Assembly (NCBI RefSeq): GCF_000787375.1
Contig: NZ_JRJU01000017.1
Location: 42,319-106,318, forward strand
Origin: Halalkalibacter okhensis
GTDB lineage: Bacteria > Bacillota > Bacilli > Bacillales > Bacillaceae_D
Direction of reading: 5' to 3'
Length of the DNA: 64,000 nt
A program made the position numbers and the translations under genes. Below are positions 51,612 through 60,454 of the stretch, in pieces. The notes beneath the pieces are model-generated. The model was not told the origin of the DNA and made no database searches. It saw nothing but the letters and a program-made list of their open reading frames with translations. Each line of letters opens with the position of its first letter. Within the stretch, counting starts at the first letter, position 1.

Positions 51612-54104
51612 ATGGATTCACTACAAAACTTTTTTGATACTTCTATAACGACTGTTGACCTAGAAGCGCTTGAAACATATAAAACTATTCTTATTCATAG
51701 TACTGAAATAGCATTTGTCCTAGATTTAAATGGAACCATATTATGTACAAACACTAAATTGGAAGAATTAATTGATTATCCATCAAAGGAAATTCAAAAC
51801 CTATCCTTTTTTCAGTTCGTATCAAAGGATGATTCATATAAGCTTTTTTCAGCATTAAGTAACATAAAAAAAGGAAGACCAGACACCTTTACATGCGCTA
51901 TAAAGCAGAGAGAAGGTAATCCGCTTGAAATTGAAATGACAACCATCCCTATTAAGCATGATAATAAAATAATGGGTGTTATTGGAATTGGTAAAAACAT
52001 TACGAAAGAAAAAAAACAAGAACGAGAATTAATAAAAATCCAAGAGAGTCTTAATCACATGCAAATGATAGGGAATACAGGCAGTTGGGATTATGACGTA
52101 GTTGAAGACAAAGCGTTTTGGTCAAAACATATGTACCGTATTTTTGGACTACCGGAAAACTCCTCCTTTATTCCAACCTACAGTAGTTTTCTCTCCTTCA
52201 TCCATCCAAATGATCGTGTCCGTTTTATTCAAATCTTTGAACAGGCATTAGAGCAAGGTGAAAGCTTTCAAGTTGAGTTTTGCATTCTCGGTTCAGACGG
52301 AAAAAAACGAGTGTTAAGCCAACAGGCAGATGTGATGGTAGATGAAAGGGGAAAAGCAGTTCGCCTCATTGGTACGATTCAGGATATTACCACTCAGAGA
52401 ACAACGGAGGATCTATTAAGAAAAAGCGAGGAACAAAAGCAACTTATCTTTAACAAGCTTGAAGTGGCTATTTGGTCTGTAGATATCGCAACGAACAACG
52501 TGCTGTTTTGTACAAAAGGTTTTGAAGATATTTATGGGTATTCTACGGATATACTGGAGAACAATCGAGATTTCTGGCAAAAGGTCATTCATCCTGATGA
52601 CTTTCCAGGTGTACTAAATAACCAAAAGATGCTCGAGCAAGGAAGAGATATTCGTCACCAATACCGTATTTATCATAGTTCTGGTGAAATTAAATGGGTC
52701 GCTGACCATACGATTCCTGTCTTAGATGACGAAGGGGTACTTATTAGACTAGACGGAATTATTTCAGACATCACAGATCAAAAACAAGCTGAAGAAAAGA
52801 TGAACTATTTAGCACATCGTGATCATTTGACGAACCTGGCTAATAGAAGAATGTTTGACCATATCATTCACGACACACTCATTCAAGCGTCAGAAAATGA
52901 TAGGCAATTTGCTATCCTTTATGTAAATTTGGATCGCTTTAAGAAAATCAATGAGACCTTTGGGCATTTAATTGCGGATGAATTGTTAATCGAGGTTTCA
53001 AGAAGGTTAACTCAATTGGTACCAGAAGGAAACCTGGTTGCACGAATGGCTGGTGATGAATTCTCTGTTATTGTCACAACGGAAGAATTAGTGGCTAATG
53101 TGAAGGAGTTTGCAAATGCCATTCATCAATCCATATTAAGTCCTTTTTTAATAAAAGGGTTTGAGCTTTATTTGTCCGCTAGTATTGGTCTTAGTCTCTT
53201 TCCTACGCACGGAGAGACGATAGAAATTCTGTTAAATAATACGCAGGCAGCAGTGAATCGGGCGAAACAATTGGGCAAGAACAATGTTCAGCTTTTCAGT
53301 AACACGATGCGAGGAAAGCCCTCTAGACACTATTTTCTTGAAACTGATATGAGAAAAGCGCTAAAAAATAATGAGTATGAATTATACTATCAACCTCGTG
53401 TTTGTACACATACAGGGAAAATTCTTAGTGCTGAAGCATTAATTAGATGGAATCATCCTGAGCTTGGTTTTGTGCCACCGATAGAATTTATTCCATTAGC
53501 TGAAGAAAACGGATTAATTTTAGAAATCAGTGATTGGGTAGCCAAGACAGTATGTAATCAGTTGAAAGCGTGGCAGAAAGAAAAGGTTCCAGTATCACCG
53601 GTTTCGATTAATATTTCAGCACAAGGTTTTTTAAGAAATGACATTATCCCCAAAATAAAAAAACTGTTACATGAAACGGGCGTTAACCCGCACCTATTAG
53701 AGCTTGAAATAACAGAGAGTTCCTTCCTTTTTAACATGGAGAAGGTTATACAGGAAGTAGCAGAATTAAAAAACTTAGGAATAAAAGTGGCACTAGATGA
53801 CTTTGGAACGGGCTTTTCTTCTTTAACACATTTGAAAGAGTTAAATATCGATACGTTAAAAATTGATCGACTCTTTATCAATCAAATTGTTGAGAAAAAA
53901 CAAGATGAAGTTATTACCTCAGGTGTCATCGATCTTGCTCACGGATTAGGGATAGAGGTCGTTGCAGAAGGTGTGGAAACACTAGAACAATTGACGCTAT
54001 TACGAGAGAAAGGCTGTGACCAAATTCAAGGGTACTTGTTCAGTAAGCCTGTTCCGGCGACAGAGTTTAAAACATTGCTAGAAAAAGAATTTATATATTG
54101 TTAA
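51612..54104 (+). CDS. PAS-PAS-PAS-GGDEF-EAL protein (c-di-GMP turnover)
   Basis: 830 residues, cytoplasmic. Three PAS/PAC modules (about 20-135, 150-265, 270-390), a GGDEF domain (about 400-560) and an EAL domain (about 575-825). The GGDEF signature reads AGDEF (LVARMAGDEFSVIV), one substitution from consensus. The EAL domain has AEALIRWNHPELG, DDFGTGFSSLTHL, ELEITES, and EGVETLEQL with intact metal ligands, so phosphodiesterase activity is likely. Net activity could be purely c-di-GMP hydrolysis, with the GGDEF acting as a GTP sensor. Followed after 33 bp by a chemoreceptor gene, probably the same mRNA. Two c-di-GMP riboswitches lie within 11 kb. Confidence 0.92.
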   Translation: MDSLQNFFDTSITTVDLEALETYKTILIHSTEIAFVLDLNGTILCTNTKLEELIDYPSKEIQNLSFFQFVSKDDSYKLFSALSNIKKGRPDTFTCAIKQREGNPLEIEMTTIPIKHDNKIMGVIGIGKNITKEKKQERELIKIQESLNHMQMIGNTGSWDYDVVEDKAFWSKHMYRIFGLPENSSFIPTYSSFLSFIHPNDRVRFIQIFEQALEQGESFQVEFCILGSDGKKRVLSQQADVMVDERGKAVRLIGTIQDITTQRTTEDLLRKSEEQKQLIFNKLEVAIWSVDIATNNVLFCTKGFEDIYGYSTDILENNRDFWQKVIHPDDFPGVLNNQKMLEQGRDIRHQYRIYHSSGEIKWVADHTIPVLDDEGVLIRLDGIISDITDQKQAEEKMNYLAHRDHLTNLANRRMFDHIIHDTLIQASENDRQFAILYVNLDRFKKINETFGHLIADELLIEVSRRLTQLVPEGNLVARMAGDEFSVIVTTEELVANVKEFANAIHQSILSPFLIKGFELYLSASIGLSLFPTHGETIEILLNNTQAAVNRAKQLGKNNVQLFSNTMRGKPSRHYFLETDMRKALKNNEYELYYQPRVCTHTGKILSAEALIRWNHPELGFVPPIEFIPLAEENGLILEISDWVAKTVCNQLKAWQKEKVPVSPVSINISAQGFLRNDIIPKIKKLLHETGVNPHLLELEITESSFLFNMEKVIQEVAELKNLGIKVALDDFGTGFSSLTHLKELNIDTLKIDRLFINQIVEKKQDEVITSGVIDLAHGLGIEVVAEGVETLEQLTLLREKGCDQIQGYLFSKPVPATEFKTLLEKEFIYC

Positions 54105-54137
54105 TAGCATAGTAGATCATAAAAGGGAGAGTTAAAA

Positions 54138-55448
54138 ATGAAACATGAGCAAAGGAATGGTAAGAAGAATTTACGCCTTAATTTACAAGCGAAGCTAACG
54201 CTGATGATTGTTTTTCTTATTTTTGTTATTACGTCACTAAGTACAACAGTGACGGGAACTATGCAGGCCTATATTGAAAATCTTCTATTGCTTAATATCA
54301 TTACAGCTGCTGTTACCATTATTCTTGGAGCTGTAGGAGCATTCTTTATTATACGATTAATACTGAAGAAGCCTCTTGAACAGCTAACAGAACTAGCGTT
54401 AGCGTTCAATAATAACGACTTTACAAAACGGATTACACTAAAATCAGGAGACGAATTCCAAACATTGAGTGAGGTTTTTAATGGAACGGCGGATCAAATG
54501 GAAACATTGATCAGCGAGATTCAAGCTTCAAGTGAAATTCTTTCTAACCGGACGATGGATTTTAAAGGGTCATTAAAAGAAACACAAGAATCATCCCAAC
54601 AAATCGCAGCGAGTACGGAAGAGTTCACATCAGGCACGGAGCAATTGACGAGTGAAGTTGCCAAAATTGCAGATGAAGCAACAGAGATGTCAGCGGGCTT
54701 GCAGCAGTTTGCGGTAAGTATTGAACAGGTTGATGATTCTGCGTCTAATGTTATCGATTATGTTCAAAAAGGAGAGGAAGCCATCTCCAGTTCAATAGAA
54801 AGAGCAGAATCTACAAAAAATAAGGTCGGTGAAACCGTAGAAAATGTGACGCTCCTTAATACAAAGTCAAAGGCAATCAATGATGTTATTGTTATTATTA
54901 ACGGGATTGCCGAGCAGACCAACTTACTTGCTTTAAATGCTTCTATTGAAGCGGCACGAGCAGGAGAGCATGGAAAGGGCTTTGCTGTTGTGGCAGATGA
55001 GGTAAGAAAACTGGCTACACAATCAAAGGAATCAACGGTTCAAATTCAGCAACTCGTTCAGGATATACAAGGTAGTATTACAGATATTGTTGAGGATGCC
55101 CAGACTAGTGAAGTTGAAATTATTAATATGGTTGAAGAAGTCAAGCATACAGGAGAAACGATTAAAAATATTAACGTAGCTACGACCGTTATAAAAAAAC
55201 AATCACACGAAATCCGCCAAACGATCAAAGAGTTAACAGGTCGTGGTGAACAAATAAATGATTCCATTACCAATACGTCTGCAGTTATGGAGGAATCAAG
55301 AGCTAGCACAGAGGAGGTAGCTGCTTCTACTGAGCAACAGACGGAAACGATGAATCAGTTATCAGGTATGAGTGAGGAGCTCGAGGACTTATCAAAAGGG
55401 TTAGATGAGTTGGTAAGAAAATTTCAAATCTCTACTAATCGAAGGTAA
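54138..55448 (+). CDS. Methyl-accepting chemotaxis protein without extracytoplasmic sensor domain
   Basis: 436 residues. Two hydrophobic helices (about 20-40 and 50-75) separated by only a dozen residues, then HAMP and a signalling hairpin with tip [20 protein letters not shown] (Ser for the usual Ala). There is thus no room for a classical ligand-binding domain. Co-transcribed with the PAS-GGDEF-EAL gene; it may sense membrane state or a partner protein. Confidence 0.9.
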   Translation: MKHEQRNGKKNLRLNLQAKLTLMIVFLIFVITSLSTTVTGTMQAYIENLLLLNIITAAVTIILGAVGAFFIIRLILKKPLEQLTELALAFNNNDFTKRITLKSGDEFQTLSEVFNGTADQMETLISEIQASSEILSNRTMDFKGSLKETQESSQQIAASTEEFTSGTEQLTSEVAKIADEATEMSAGLQQFAVSIEQVDDSASNVIDYVQKGEEAISSSIERAESTKNKVGETVENVTLLNTKSKAINDVIVIINGIAEQTNLLALNASIEAARAGEHGKGFAVVADEVRKLATQSKESTVQIQQLVQDIQGSITDIVEDAQTSEVEIINMVEEVKHTGETIKNINVATTVIKKQSHEIRQTIKELTGRGEQINDSITNTSAVMEESRASTEEVAASTEQQTETMNQLSGMSEELEDLSKGLDELVRKFQISTNRR

Positions 55449-55485
55449 CATTTTATATTGAAAAAAATTAATACCGTTAAACGAA

Positions 55486-55557
55486 AATAGCAAACTTGTC
55501 GAAAGAGAAGGACGCAAAGCCACGGGCCTAAGGACGACTATGGCAGCCGGGTTGCCG
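55486..55557 (+). ncRNA. Cyclic di-GMP-I (GEMM-I) riboswitch
   Basis: AGCAAACTTGTCGAAAGAGA, then GGACGCAAAGCCACGGGCC, CTAAGG, ATGGCAGCCGGGTTGCCG: the GNRA-type loop (CGAAAG), the invariant GACGCAAAGCC tetraloop-receptor block, and the closing helix CGGGTTGCCG match the GEMM-I consensus in order and spacing. It lies 113 bp upstream of the five-HTH gene on the same strand, with a terminator-like hairpin between. Confidence 0.9.
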
Positions 55558-55571
55558 AAAAAAACTGATAC

Positions 55572-55610
55572 GAGGTGGCTGTCTGTTTTTTAGGTGTCCA
55601 TCTCTTTTTT
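55572..55610 (+). terminator. Riboswitch expression platform (terminator hairpin)
   Basis: GAGGTGG (55572-55578) pairs with CCATCTC (55598-55604), directly followed by T6. A transcription-terminating platform is likely; the ON/OFF sense is not determined. Confidence 0.55.
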
Positions 55611-55669
55611 ATGCATTTTTTGAAGAAGCAAATTTGAATATTGATAGTAAAAGGGGTTAAGAAGGTAAC

Positions 55670-56404
55670 ATGTCAAGAGGTAGAGTCAAACAATATGCGC
55701 ATTTAGAGGAAGAGTGGATTCAACTTTATAATAATGAGGGACTTACTTTCTCTGCCATCGCAAAGCAATATAATGTTCAACCAGAAACGGTTTCTAAATA
55801 TATAAAAGGCAAAGTGGAAAAAAGAATGAGCAGCCGTTTTAGCGAGGGTTCTATAAAAAAATGGGTTCGTGAATATCAAAAAGGAAAAACCTTTGCTGAT
55901 ATTGCAAGAAAATATCAAGTTAGTGAGACAGCTGTGAAGACGAATGTATACAAAGAGATCCAGCCTGTTATTAATGAATTAAAGTGGGCATGGGTATCTT
56001 TATATAAAAAAGGCAAGTGTTTAAAAACGATAGGAAGTAGTTTTAATTACCACCCAAAGGTTGTATTGAACGTAATTAAAGATGAAGTAAACTTAGTCAA
56101 TACGAATAATCAAAACGTGTATGAGCCTTTTATTAAAGAGTGGGTCAAGCTTTACAACGATGGGCTTTCCTTTCAATACATAGCGAATAAGTTCGATGTA
56201 AGTGTTGATACCGTTTATCGAAATATAAAAGATGTTGTAACGATTCGAAATAAGAGAACATGTACAAAAACGATCAAAACGATGTTACCAAGATGGAAAC
56301 AACTTTATGACGAACAGGGGAAGACGCTTCAGGAAATAAGCCAATATTATAACGTGTCAGTATCTACAATCAGTAGGCATTTAAATAATGAAAAGAACAA
56401 ATAA
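55670..56404 (+). CDS. Protein of five tandem helix-turn-helix repeats, riboswitch-controlled
   Basis: 244 residues, no membrane segment, basic. Five repeats of about 37 residues separated by linkers: 12-50, 61-97, 103-140, 153-190 and 205-242, each following W-x2-LY-x2-G-x-(T/S)-(F/L)-x2-IA-x3-(Y/F)-x-V-x5-V, the pattern of homeodomain-like HTH units such as those of resolvases and Mor-type activators. Nothing but HTH units is present, so it is probably a DNA-binding protein recognising an extended or repeated site. I recognise no named family. The c-di-GMP riboswitch upstream and the FliL-like gene 32 bp downstream tie it to motility control by inference. Confidence 0.7.
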   Translation: MSRGRVKQYAHLEEEWIQLYNNEGLTFSAIAKQYNVQPETVSKYIKGKVEKRMSSRFSEGSIKKWVREYQKGKTFADIARKYQVSETAVKTNVYKEIQPVINELKWAWVSLYKKGKCLKTIGSSFNYHPKVVLNVIKDEVNLVNTNNQNVYEPFIKEWVKLYNDGLSFQYIANKFDVSVDTVYRNIKDVVTIRNKRTCTKTIKTMLPRWKQLYDEQGKTLQEISQYYNVSVSTISRHLNNEKNK

Positions 56405-56436
56405 GTTAGTTTAAATTTAAGGTAAAGGAAGATTCC

Positions 56437-56838
56437 ATGCAAAAAATTCTTATTTCAATATTACTAGTTCTTGTCGTTGGTCTATCAAGTATTATCTATT
56501 TACAAAATAAGGATCATTCTACTAATAATGACCTTGCTACACTAGAAGATCGAATCTTTCAAACAGATAACATGATCATCACCATTCAAAATAGTTCTCA
56601 TTTGCAGCTCGCGGTTGCAATTGAAACGGATTCAAAGAAAAGTTATTCTGAACTGGAAAATGCCTATCCGCTTATTGAAAACAAAATGATTCATTCTCTG
56701 TCATCTTTAGAGAGACAAGAGATACAGAGTGAAGATGGGATTGAACGGATTGAAGCCACCATTATGGCTAGTATTGGTTCGCTCCTTACAACAGGTGAGG
56801 TGAAAAATGTTTATTTAACAGAAAAGATTTTGCAGTAA
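56437..56838 (+). CDS. FliL-like membrane protein
   Basis: 133 residues. One N-terminal transmembrane helix (about 4-24), then a soluble domain whose LQLAVAIETDSKKSYSELENAYPLIENKMIHSLSS and C-terminal VKNVYLTEKILQ follow the FliL family pattern (strand, helix with paired acidic residues, closing VKNVYFTEFVxQ). FliL associates with the flagellar stator. Being apart from the basal-body operon, this is a paralogue or an uncommon location. It shares an operon with the five-HTH gene; motAB is encoded 2 kb away on the other strand. Confidence 0.72.
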   Translation: MQKILISILLVLVVGLSSIIYLQNKDHSTNNDLATLEDRIFQTDNMIITIQNSSHLQLAVAIETDSKKSYSELENAYPLIENKMIHSLSSLERQEIQSEDGIERIEATIMASIGSLLTTGEVKNVYLTEKILQ

Positions 56839-56854
56839 TGCTTATCCTTCATAA

Positions 56855-56915
56855 AGAAGGTATCCAAGAAGGTATAGGTTGAAAAATGATTCCTTCGATA
56901 CCTTCTTCTTTAATA
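56855..56915 (+). terminator. Terminator of the HTH-FliL operon
   Basis: AAGAAGGTAT occurs twice (56856 and 56870 region), pairing with ATACCTTCTT near 56899-56908, followed by CTTTAAT. Confidence 0.55.
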
Positions 56916-56927
56916 TTTATATACTAC

Positions 56928-56946
56928 TATTTCCATAGTGGAAATA
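56928..56946. repeat. Small palindrome upstream of chemoreceptor gene
   Basis: TATTTCCA-TAG-TGGAAATA, 53 bp upstream of the start codon; a possible operator. Confidence 0.35.
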
Positions 56947-56998
56947 TATGAAATGTGTTGTAATTCAAAGGATTAATGATTAAAAAGGATGGTAAAAA

Positions 56999-58696
56999 AT
57001 GAAAACATTTAACAACTTGAAGTTAGCAACAAAAATTAATTTACTTGTTATTGCTATTTTTTTGGTCTTTTCAGTCGTGGTTGGTTTTGTCGTTCATTTA
57101 TTAGTAACAGATGGAGTTAAACAAAGTGCTATTGAGAAAGCGCGTTCTGATATGTACCTGTCTTATCAAGCCATTGAGCAAAAGTTCCCAGGTGAGTGGG
57201 AAATTGAGGATGGCAGATTACTCAAAGGAAATGTATTAGTTAATGACAACTTTGAAATGGTTGATTATATTGCTGAGATGACAGGTGGAACAGTTACGAT
57301 TTTTCAAGGTGATACACGTGTAAGTACAAACGTACAAATAGATGGTCAGCGAGCAGTTGGAACACAAGCTTCTGACGCTGTAATTGAAACGGTTTTACAA
57401 AATGGTCAGGACTACTTTGGTGAAGCAAATGTAGCGGGTGTCATGAACCAAACGGCTTATCAACCTATTGTTGATAGAAATGGAGAAACGATCGGGATGT
57501 GGTTTGTTGGGGTGTCTCAAGAGTTTATTGATGAAACCATTTCAAACATTATTACCGGCCTTGTGATGGTCCTTGCTATTGGGCTGGGAATAGCCATTAT
57601 TGTAGTTATATTATTCGCTAAACAAATAAAGAAAAGACTATCAAATGTAGAAGCAGCGCTCGAATCAGCTGGTAATGGAGATTTCACAACAAGTTTAGAG
57701 GATAATTACAAAGATGAGATAGGCCAACTATCTAGAAGTTATAACTCTATGAAAGATAATTTATCAGCGTTAATTCAGCAAGTTATTGAAACATCAGAGC
57801 AAGTAGCAGCTTCTTCTGAAGAACTATCAGCTGGGGCAGAAGAAACAAGTCGAGCTACTGATCAAATCTCTGAATCTATTCAATCCATTGCAGCAGGTTC
57901 TGAGAGTCAAGTTTCAACTACAGGGAAAGCGAATCACTCAGCAGCGGCAATATCAGAAAACATGAACCAAATTTCTAATAACGCTAACAAGGTAACTGAA
58001 TCGGCTATGATGACAAAAGAAAAATCAAAATCTGGTTATAGTGTGATTCAAGAATCGGTCAATAAAATGAAATTGGTTAGTACGAAAGCAGATGAAATAT
58101 CAAAGGTTGTACAACGGTTAGGACAAAAGTCTAGCGAAATAGGAAATGTTGTCACGCTCATCACTGAAGTGGCGGATCAAACGAATCTACTGGCTTTAAA
58201 TGCTGCTATTGAAGCAGCGAGAGCAGGAGAGCAAGGTAGGGGATTTGCCGTGGTGGCAGACGAAGTCCGCAAGCTAGCAGAACAATCTAGTCAGTCAGGA
58301 GGACAAATTCAATCACTAATTCTAGAAATTCAAAATGAAATTAGTCAATCTGTCAGATCAATGGATGAAACGAGAAGCGCTGTTCGTGAGGGCTCAATAG
58401 CTGTTGAAAGGGCAGGGGATGAGTTTGAAGGGATCTCTGTATCTGTGCAAGATGTAACAGCTCAAATTCAAGAAGTAATGGGTAATATTCAACAAGTAAC
58501 CAACCAAATGACATCAATGGTATCATTTATTGATGAGGCAGCTGGTATTGCTGAAGAGTCGTCTGCTTATTCTCAAGAAGTAGCTGCTGCAGCCGAGGAA
58601 CAAAATGCCACAATGGAAGAGATTTCAGCCTCTGCGACAACACTTTCAGGAATGGCTGAGGAACTTAAGGAGTCTGTAAAGAAATTTAGAGTTTAA
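56999..58696 (+). CDS. Methyl-accepting chemotaxis protein with single Cache domain
   Basis: 565 residues. Transmembrane helix 1 (about 10-35), extracytoplasmic single-Cache (sCache_3 type) domain about 36-185 with [19 protein letters not shown] and [22 protein letters not shown], transmembrane helix 2 (about 188-210), HAMP, and signalling tip [20 protein letters not shown]. Monocistronic. Confidence 0.93.
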   Translation: MKTFNNLKLATKINLLVIAIFLVFSVVVGFVVHLLVTDGVKQSAIEKARSDMYLSYQAIEQKFPGEWEIEDGRLLKGNVLVNDNFEMVDYIAEMTGGTVTIFQGDTRVSTNVQIDGQRAVGTQASDAVIETVLQNGQDYFGEANVAGVMNQTAYQPIVDRNGETIGMWFVGVSQEFIDETISNIITGLVMVLAIGLGIAIIVVILFAKQIKKRLSNVEAALESAGNGDFTTSLEDNYKDEIGQLSRSYNSMKDNLSALIQQVIETSEQVAASSEELSAGAEETSRATDQISESIQSIAAGSESQVSTTGKANHSAAAISENMNQISNNANKVTESAMMTKEKSKSGYSVIQESVNKMKLVSTKADEISKVVQRLGQKSSEIGNVVTLITEVADQTNLLALNAAIEAARAGEQGRGFAVVADEVRKLAEQSSQSGGQIQSLILEIQNEISQSVRSMDETRSAVREGSIAVERAGDEFEGISVSVQDVTAQIQEVMGNIQQVTNQMTSMVSFIDEAAGIAEESSAYSQEVAAAAEEQNATMEEISASATTLSGMAEELKESVKKFRV

Positions 58697-58722
58697 ACGT
58701 CAGATTCGAATTGTTATATAAA

Positions 58723-58775
58723 TCAAGGGGGTGTCTGAAAAGGTCTGATTTTGACCTTTTGAGGCACCCCCTTAC
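58723..58775 (+). terminator. Long terminator hairpin
   Basis: AAGGGGGTGTCTGAAAAGGTC pairs with GACCTTTTGAGGCACCCCCTT (loop TGATTTT). This two-tier stem serves the chemoreceptor gene and may also stop convergent motB. Confidence 0.85.
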
Positions 58776-58809
58776 TTAGATGTCTATTCTTAAACCTTAA
58801 AGAAAACGA

Positions 58810-59550
58810 TTAGTCTAACTTATAATTCGGCAAAATTAATACCTCTACGCGTCGATTTTTACTCCGACCTTCTTCTGTCTCATTGGTTGAGACAGGGTGA
58901 TACTCACCATATCCAGTCGCACTTAAATTTTTTGGATCTAATTCTTCATTTTCAATCAATAACTTCATGAAGCTCAGTGCGCGGTGGGCACTTAAATCCC
59001 AGTTAGAGCGAAAGTCAGCATTGTTAATGGGAATATTATCTGTATGCCCTGCTACAACAATGTTTCGTGGTGGATCGGTAACAAGCAATTCAGATACCTT
59101 ATCAGCTAAATCTACTGCATCAGCTCGCACATTTGCACTGCCTGAGTGAAACAAAGCATTGTCTAAAATGGTTATAAGTAAGCCATCCTCAGATAACTTC
59201 GTTTCGAGCTCAGATCCGAGATTTTGCTCGAGAATATATTGATCAAACTCATTTTTAAAGTTGAGAAGTTCATGATGTTCTTGTTGACTTAAATCCGTTT
59301 CTCCGTCTTTGTTTTCATCAGAATTACTTTTGCTATGATCAGGAACTGGAACGGGCTGTTCTAAAACCCCACTCCCGCCTTGGAAGTTCTCATTAAACAC
59401 AACCATCAGCTGCTGGTATTTTTCCGCATCAACCGAACTTACAGCAAATAATACGATGAAAAGGGCTAGCAACAAGGTCAGCATATCAGCATAAGGAATT
59501 AACCACGATTCATCTACGTGCTCTTCATGATGGTTCTTTTTCCTAGCCAT
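58810..59550 (-). CDS. motB: Flagellar motor stator protein MotB
   Basis: 246 residues from the ATG at 59550, which overlaps the motA stop (ATGGCTAG) and has AAGGAGAG upstream; the in-frame GTG at 59556 sits too close to that site. One transmembrane helix with the ion-binding Asp D22 (PYADMLTLLLALFIVLFAV), a plug/linker region, and an OmpA-like peptidoglycan-binding domain (about 130-240: VAGHTDNIPINNADFRSNWDLSAHRA). Whether it couples H+ or Na+ cannot be decided from sequence alone. Confidence 0.93.
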   Translation of the reverse strand: MARKKNHHEEHVDESWLIPYADMLTLLLALFIVLFAVSSVDAEKYQQLMVVFNENFQGGSGVLEQPVPVPDHSKSNSDENKDGETDLSQQEHHELLNFKNEFDQYILEQNLGSELETKLSEDGLLITILDNALFHSGSANVRADAVDLADKVSELLVTDPPRNIVVAGHTDNIPINNADFRSNWDLSAHRALSFMKLLIENEELDPKNLSATGYGEYHPVSTNETEEGRSKNRRVEVLILPNYKLD

Positions 59551-60343
59551 TAACACTCTCTCCTTGACTTGTATCGTCTGCCACTTCGCTGCGTTCTGCT
59601 TGTGGAATATAGACGATTAATTTATCTTTAATGGCACGAGGAGGAACACCAGCTTGAATCGATAACACACCTTCAATCATTAGGCTTTTTACCATGATTT
59701 CATGCTTTGACTTCCTTTTTAATTTATTAGCAAATGGGTGCCAAAGCACGTACCCTGTGAATATCCCAAATAAAGTCGCAACGAATGCAGCCGCTATCGC
59801 GTAGCCTAATGCATCGATATCATTTAAATCACCAAGAGCAGCAATTAATCCTAAAACAGCACCCAGTACGCCAAGAGTAGGCGCATATGTGCCCGCTTGG
59901 GTAAAGATAAGTGCTCCAGATGCATGTCTTTCCTCAATCGCATTTAACTCTTCTTCCATGGTATCTCGAATAAAATCAGGATCCTGACCATCAACGACCA
60001 TTTTTATTCCTTGCTTTAAGAAGGGGTCTTCAACGGTCTTGAATTCCTGTTCTAACGCTAGGAGACCTTCTTGACGGGCTTTTAAACTAAGGTCAGAGAA
60101 TAACTGGATCAAGTTACTAACATCAGGATCCTTGCGATTCTTAAATAATACGCCAAACAATTTAGGAATTCTCTTTACTTCGTTACCAGGGAACCCAATA
60201 AGAATCGTAGCAGCCGTACCAACAAAAATAATAATAATGGCAGCAGGATTCAGTAAAACCCCGAAGCTTGTTCCTTTGAAGTAAAGCCCAAATAAAACAG
60301 CTAGTACCCCTAAAATAATGCCAAAAATTGATGTTTTGTCCAT
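59543..60343 (-). CDS. motA: Flagellar motor stator protein MotA
   Basis: 266 residues, four transmembrane helices (about 5-25, 30-48, 150-170, 182-200) and a large cytoplasmic loop with conserved charged residues; signatures GTAATILIGFP, FTQAGTYAPTLGVLGAVLGLIAAL and AIAAAFVATLFGIFTGYVLWHPFANKLK. Overlaps motB. No clear sigma-D promoter in the 76 bp upstream. Confidence 0.93.
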   Translation of the reverse strand: MDKTSIFGIILGVLAVLFGLYFKGTSFGVLLNPAAIIIIFVGTAATILIGFPGNEVKRIPKLFGVLFKNRKDPDVSNLIQLFSDLSLKARQEGLLALEQEFKTVEDPFLKQGIKMVVDGQDPDFIRDTMEEELNAIEERHASGALIFTQAGTYAPTLGVLGAVLGLIAALGDLNDIDALGYAIAAAFVATLFGIFTGYVLWHPFANKLKRKSKHEIMVKSLMIEGVLSIQAGVPPRAIKDKLIVYIPQAERSEVADDTSQGESVNG

Positions 60344-60418
60344 AATTTCACCTGTTCTTATTAAAGTCTATGTTGTATTCGCTTCGTTAGTTATTTTGCA
60401 CGAAGGGCTATCTAAAAA

Positions 60419-60453
60419 AGAAAGCAGAGGAGTTCGATCACCTCTGCTTTTCT
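60419..60453 (-). terminator. Terminator of the CheX-chemoreceptor operon
   Basis: Minus strand: AAAAGCAGAGGTGATCGAACTCCTCTGCTTTC hairpin followed by TTTTTTAG. Confidence 0.85.
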
Positions 60454-60454
60454 G

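Noticed and set aside
55496..55503. TGTCGAA as a Spo0A box before the five-HTH gene
   Set aside because: It is part of the conserved loop of the c-di-GMP aptamer, so the match is explained by the riboswitch.
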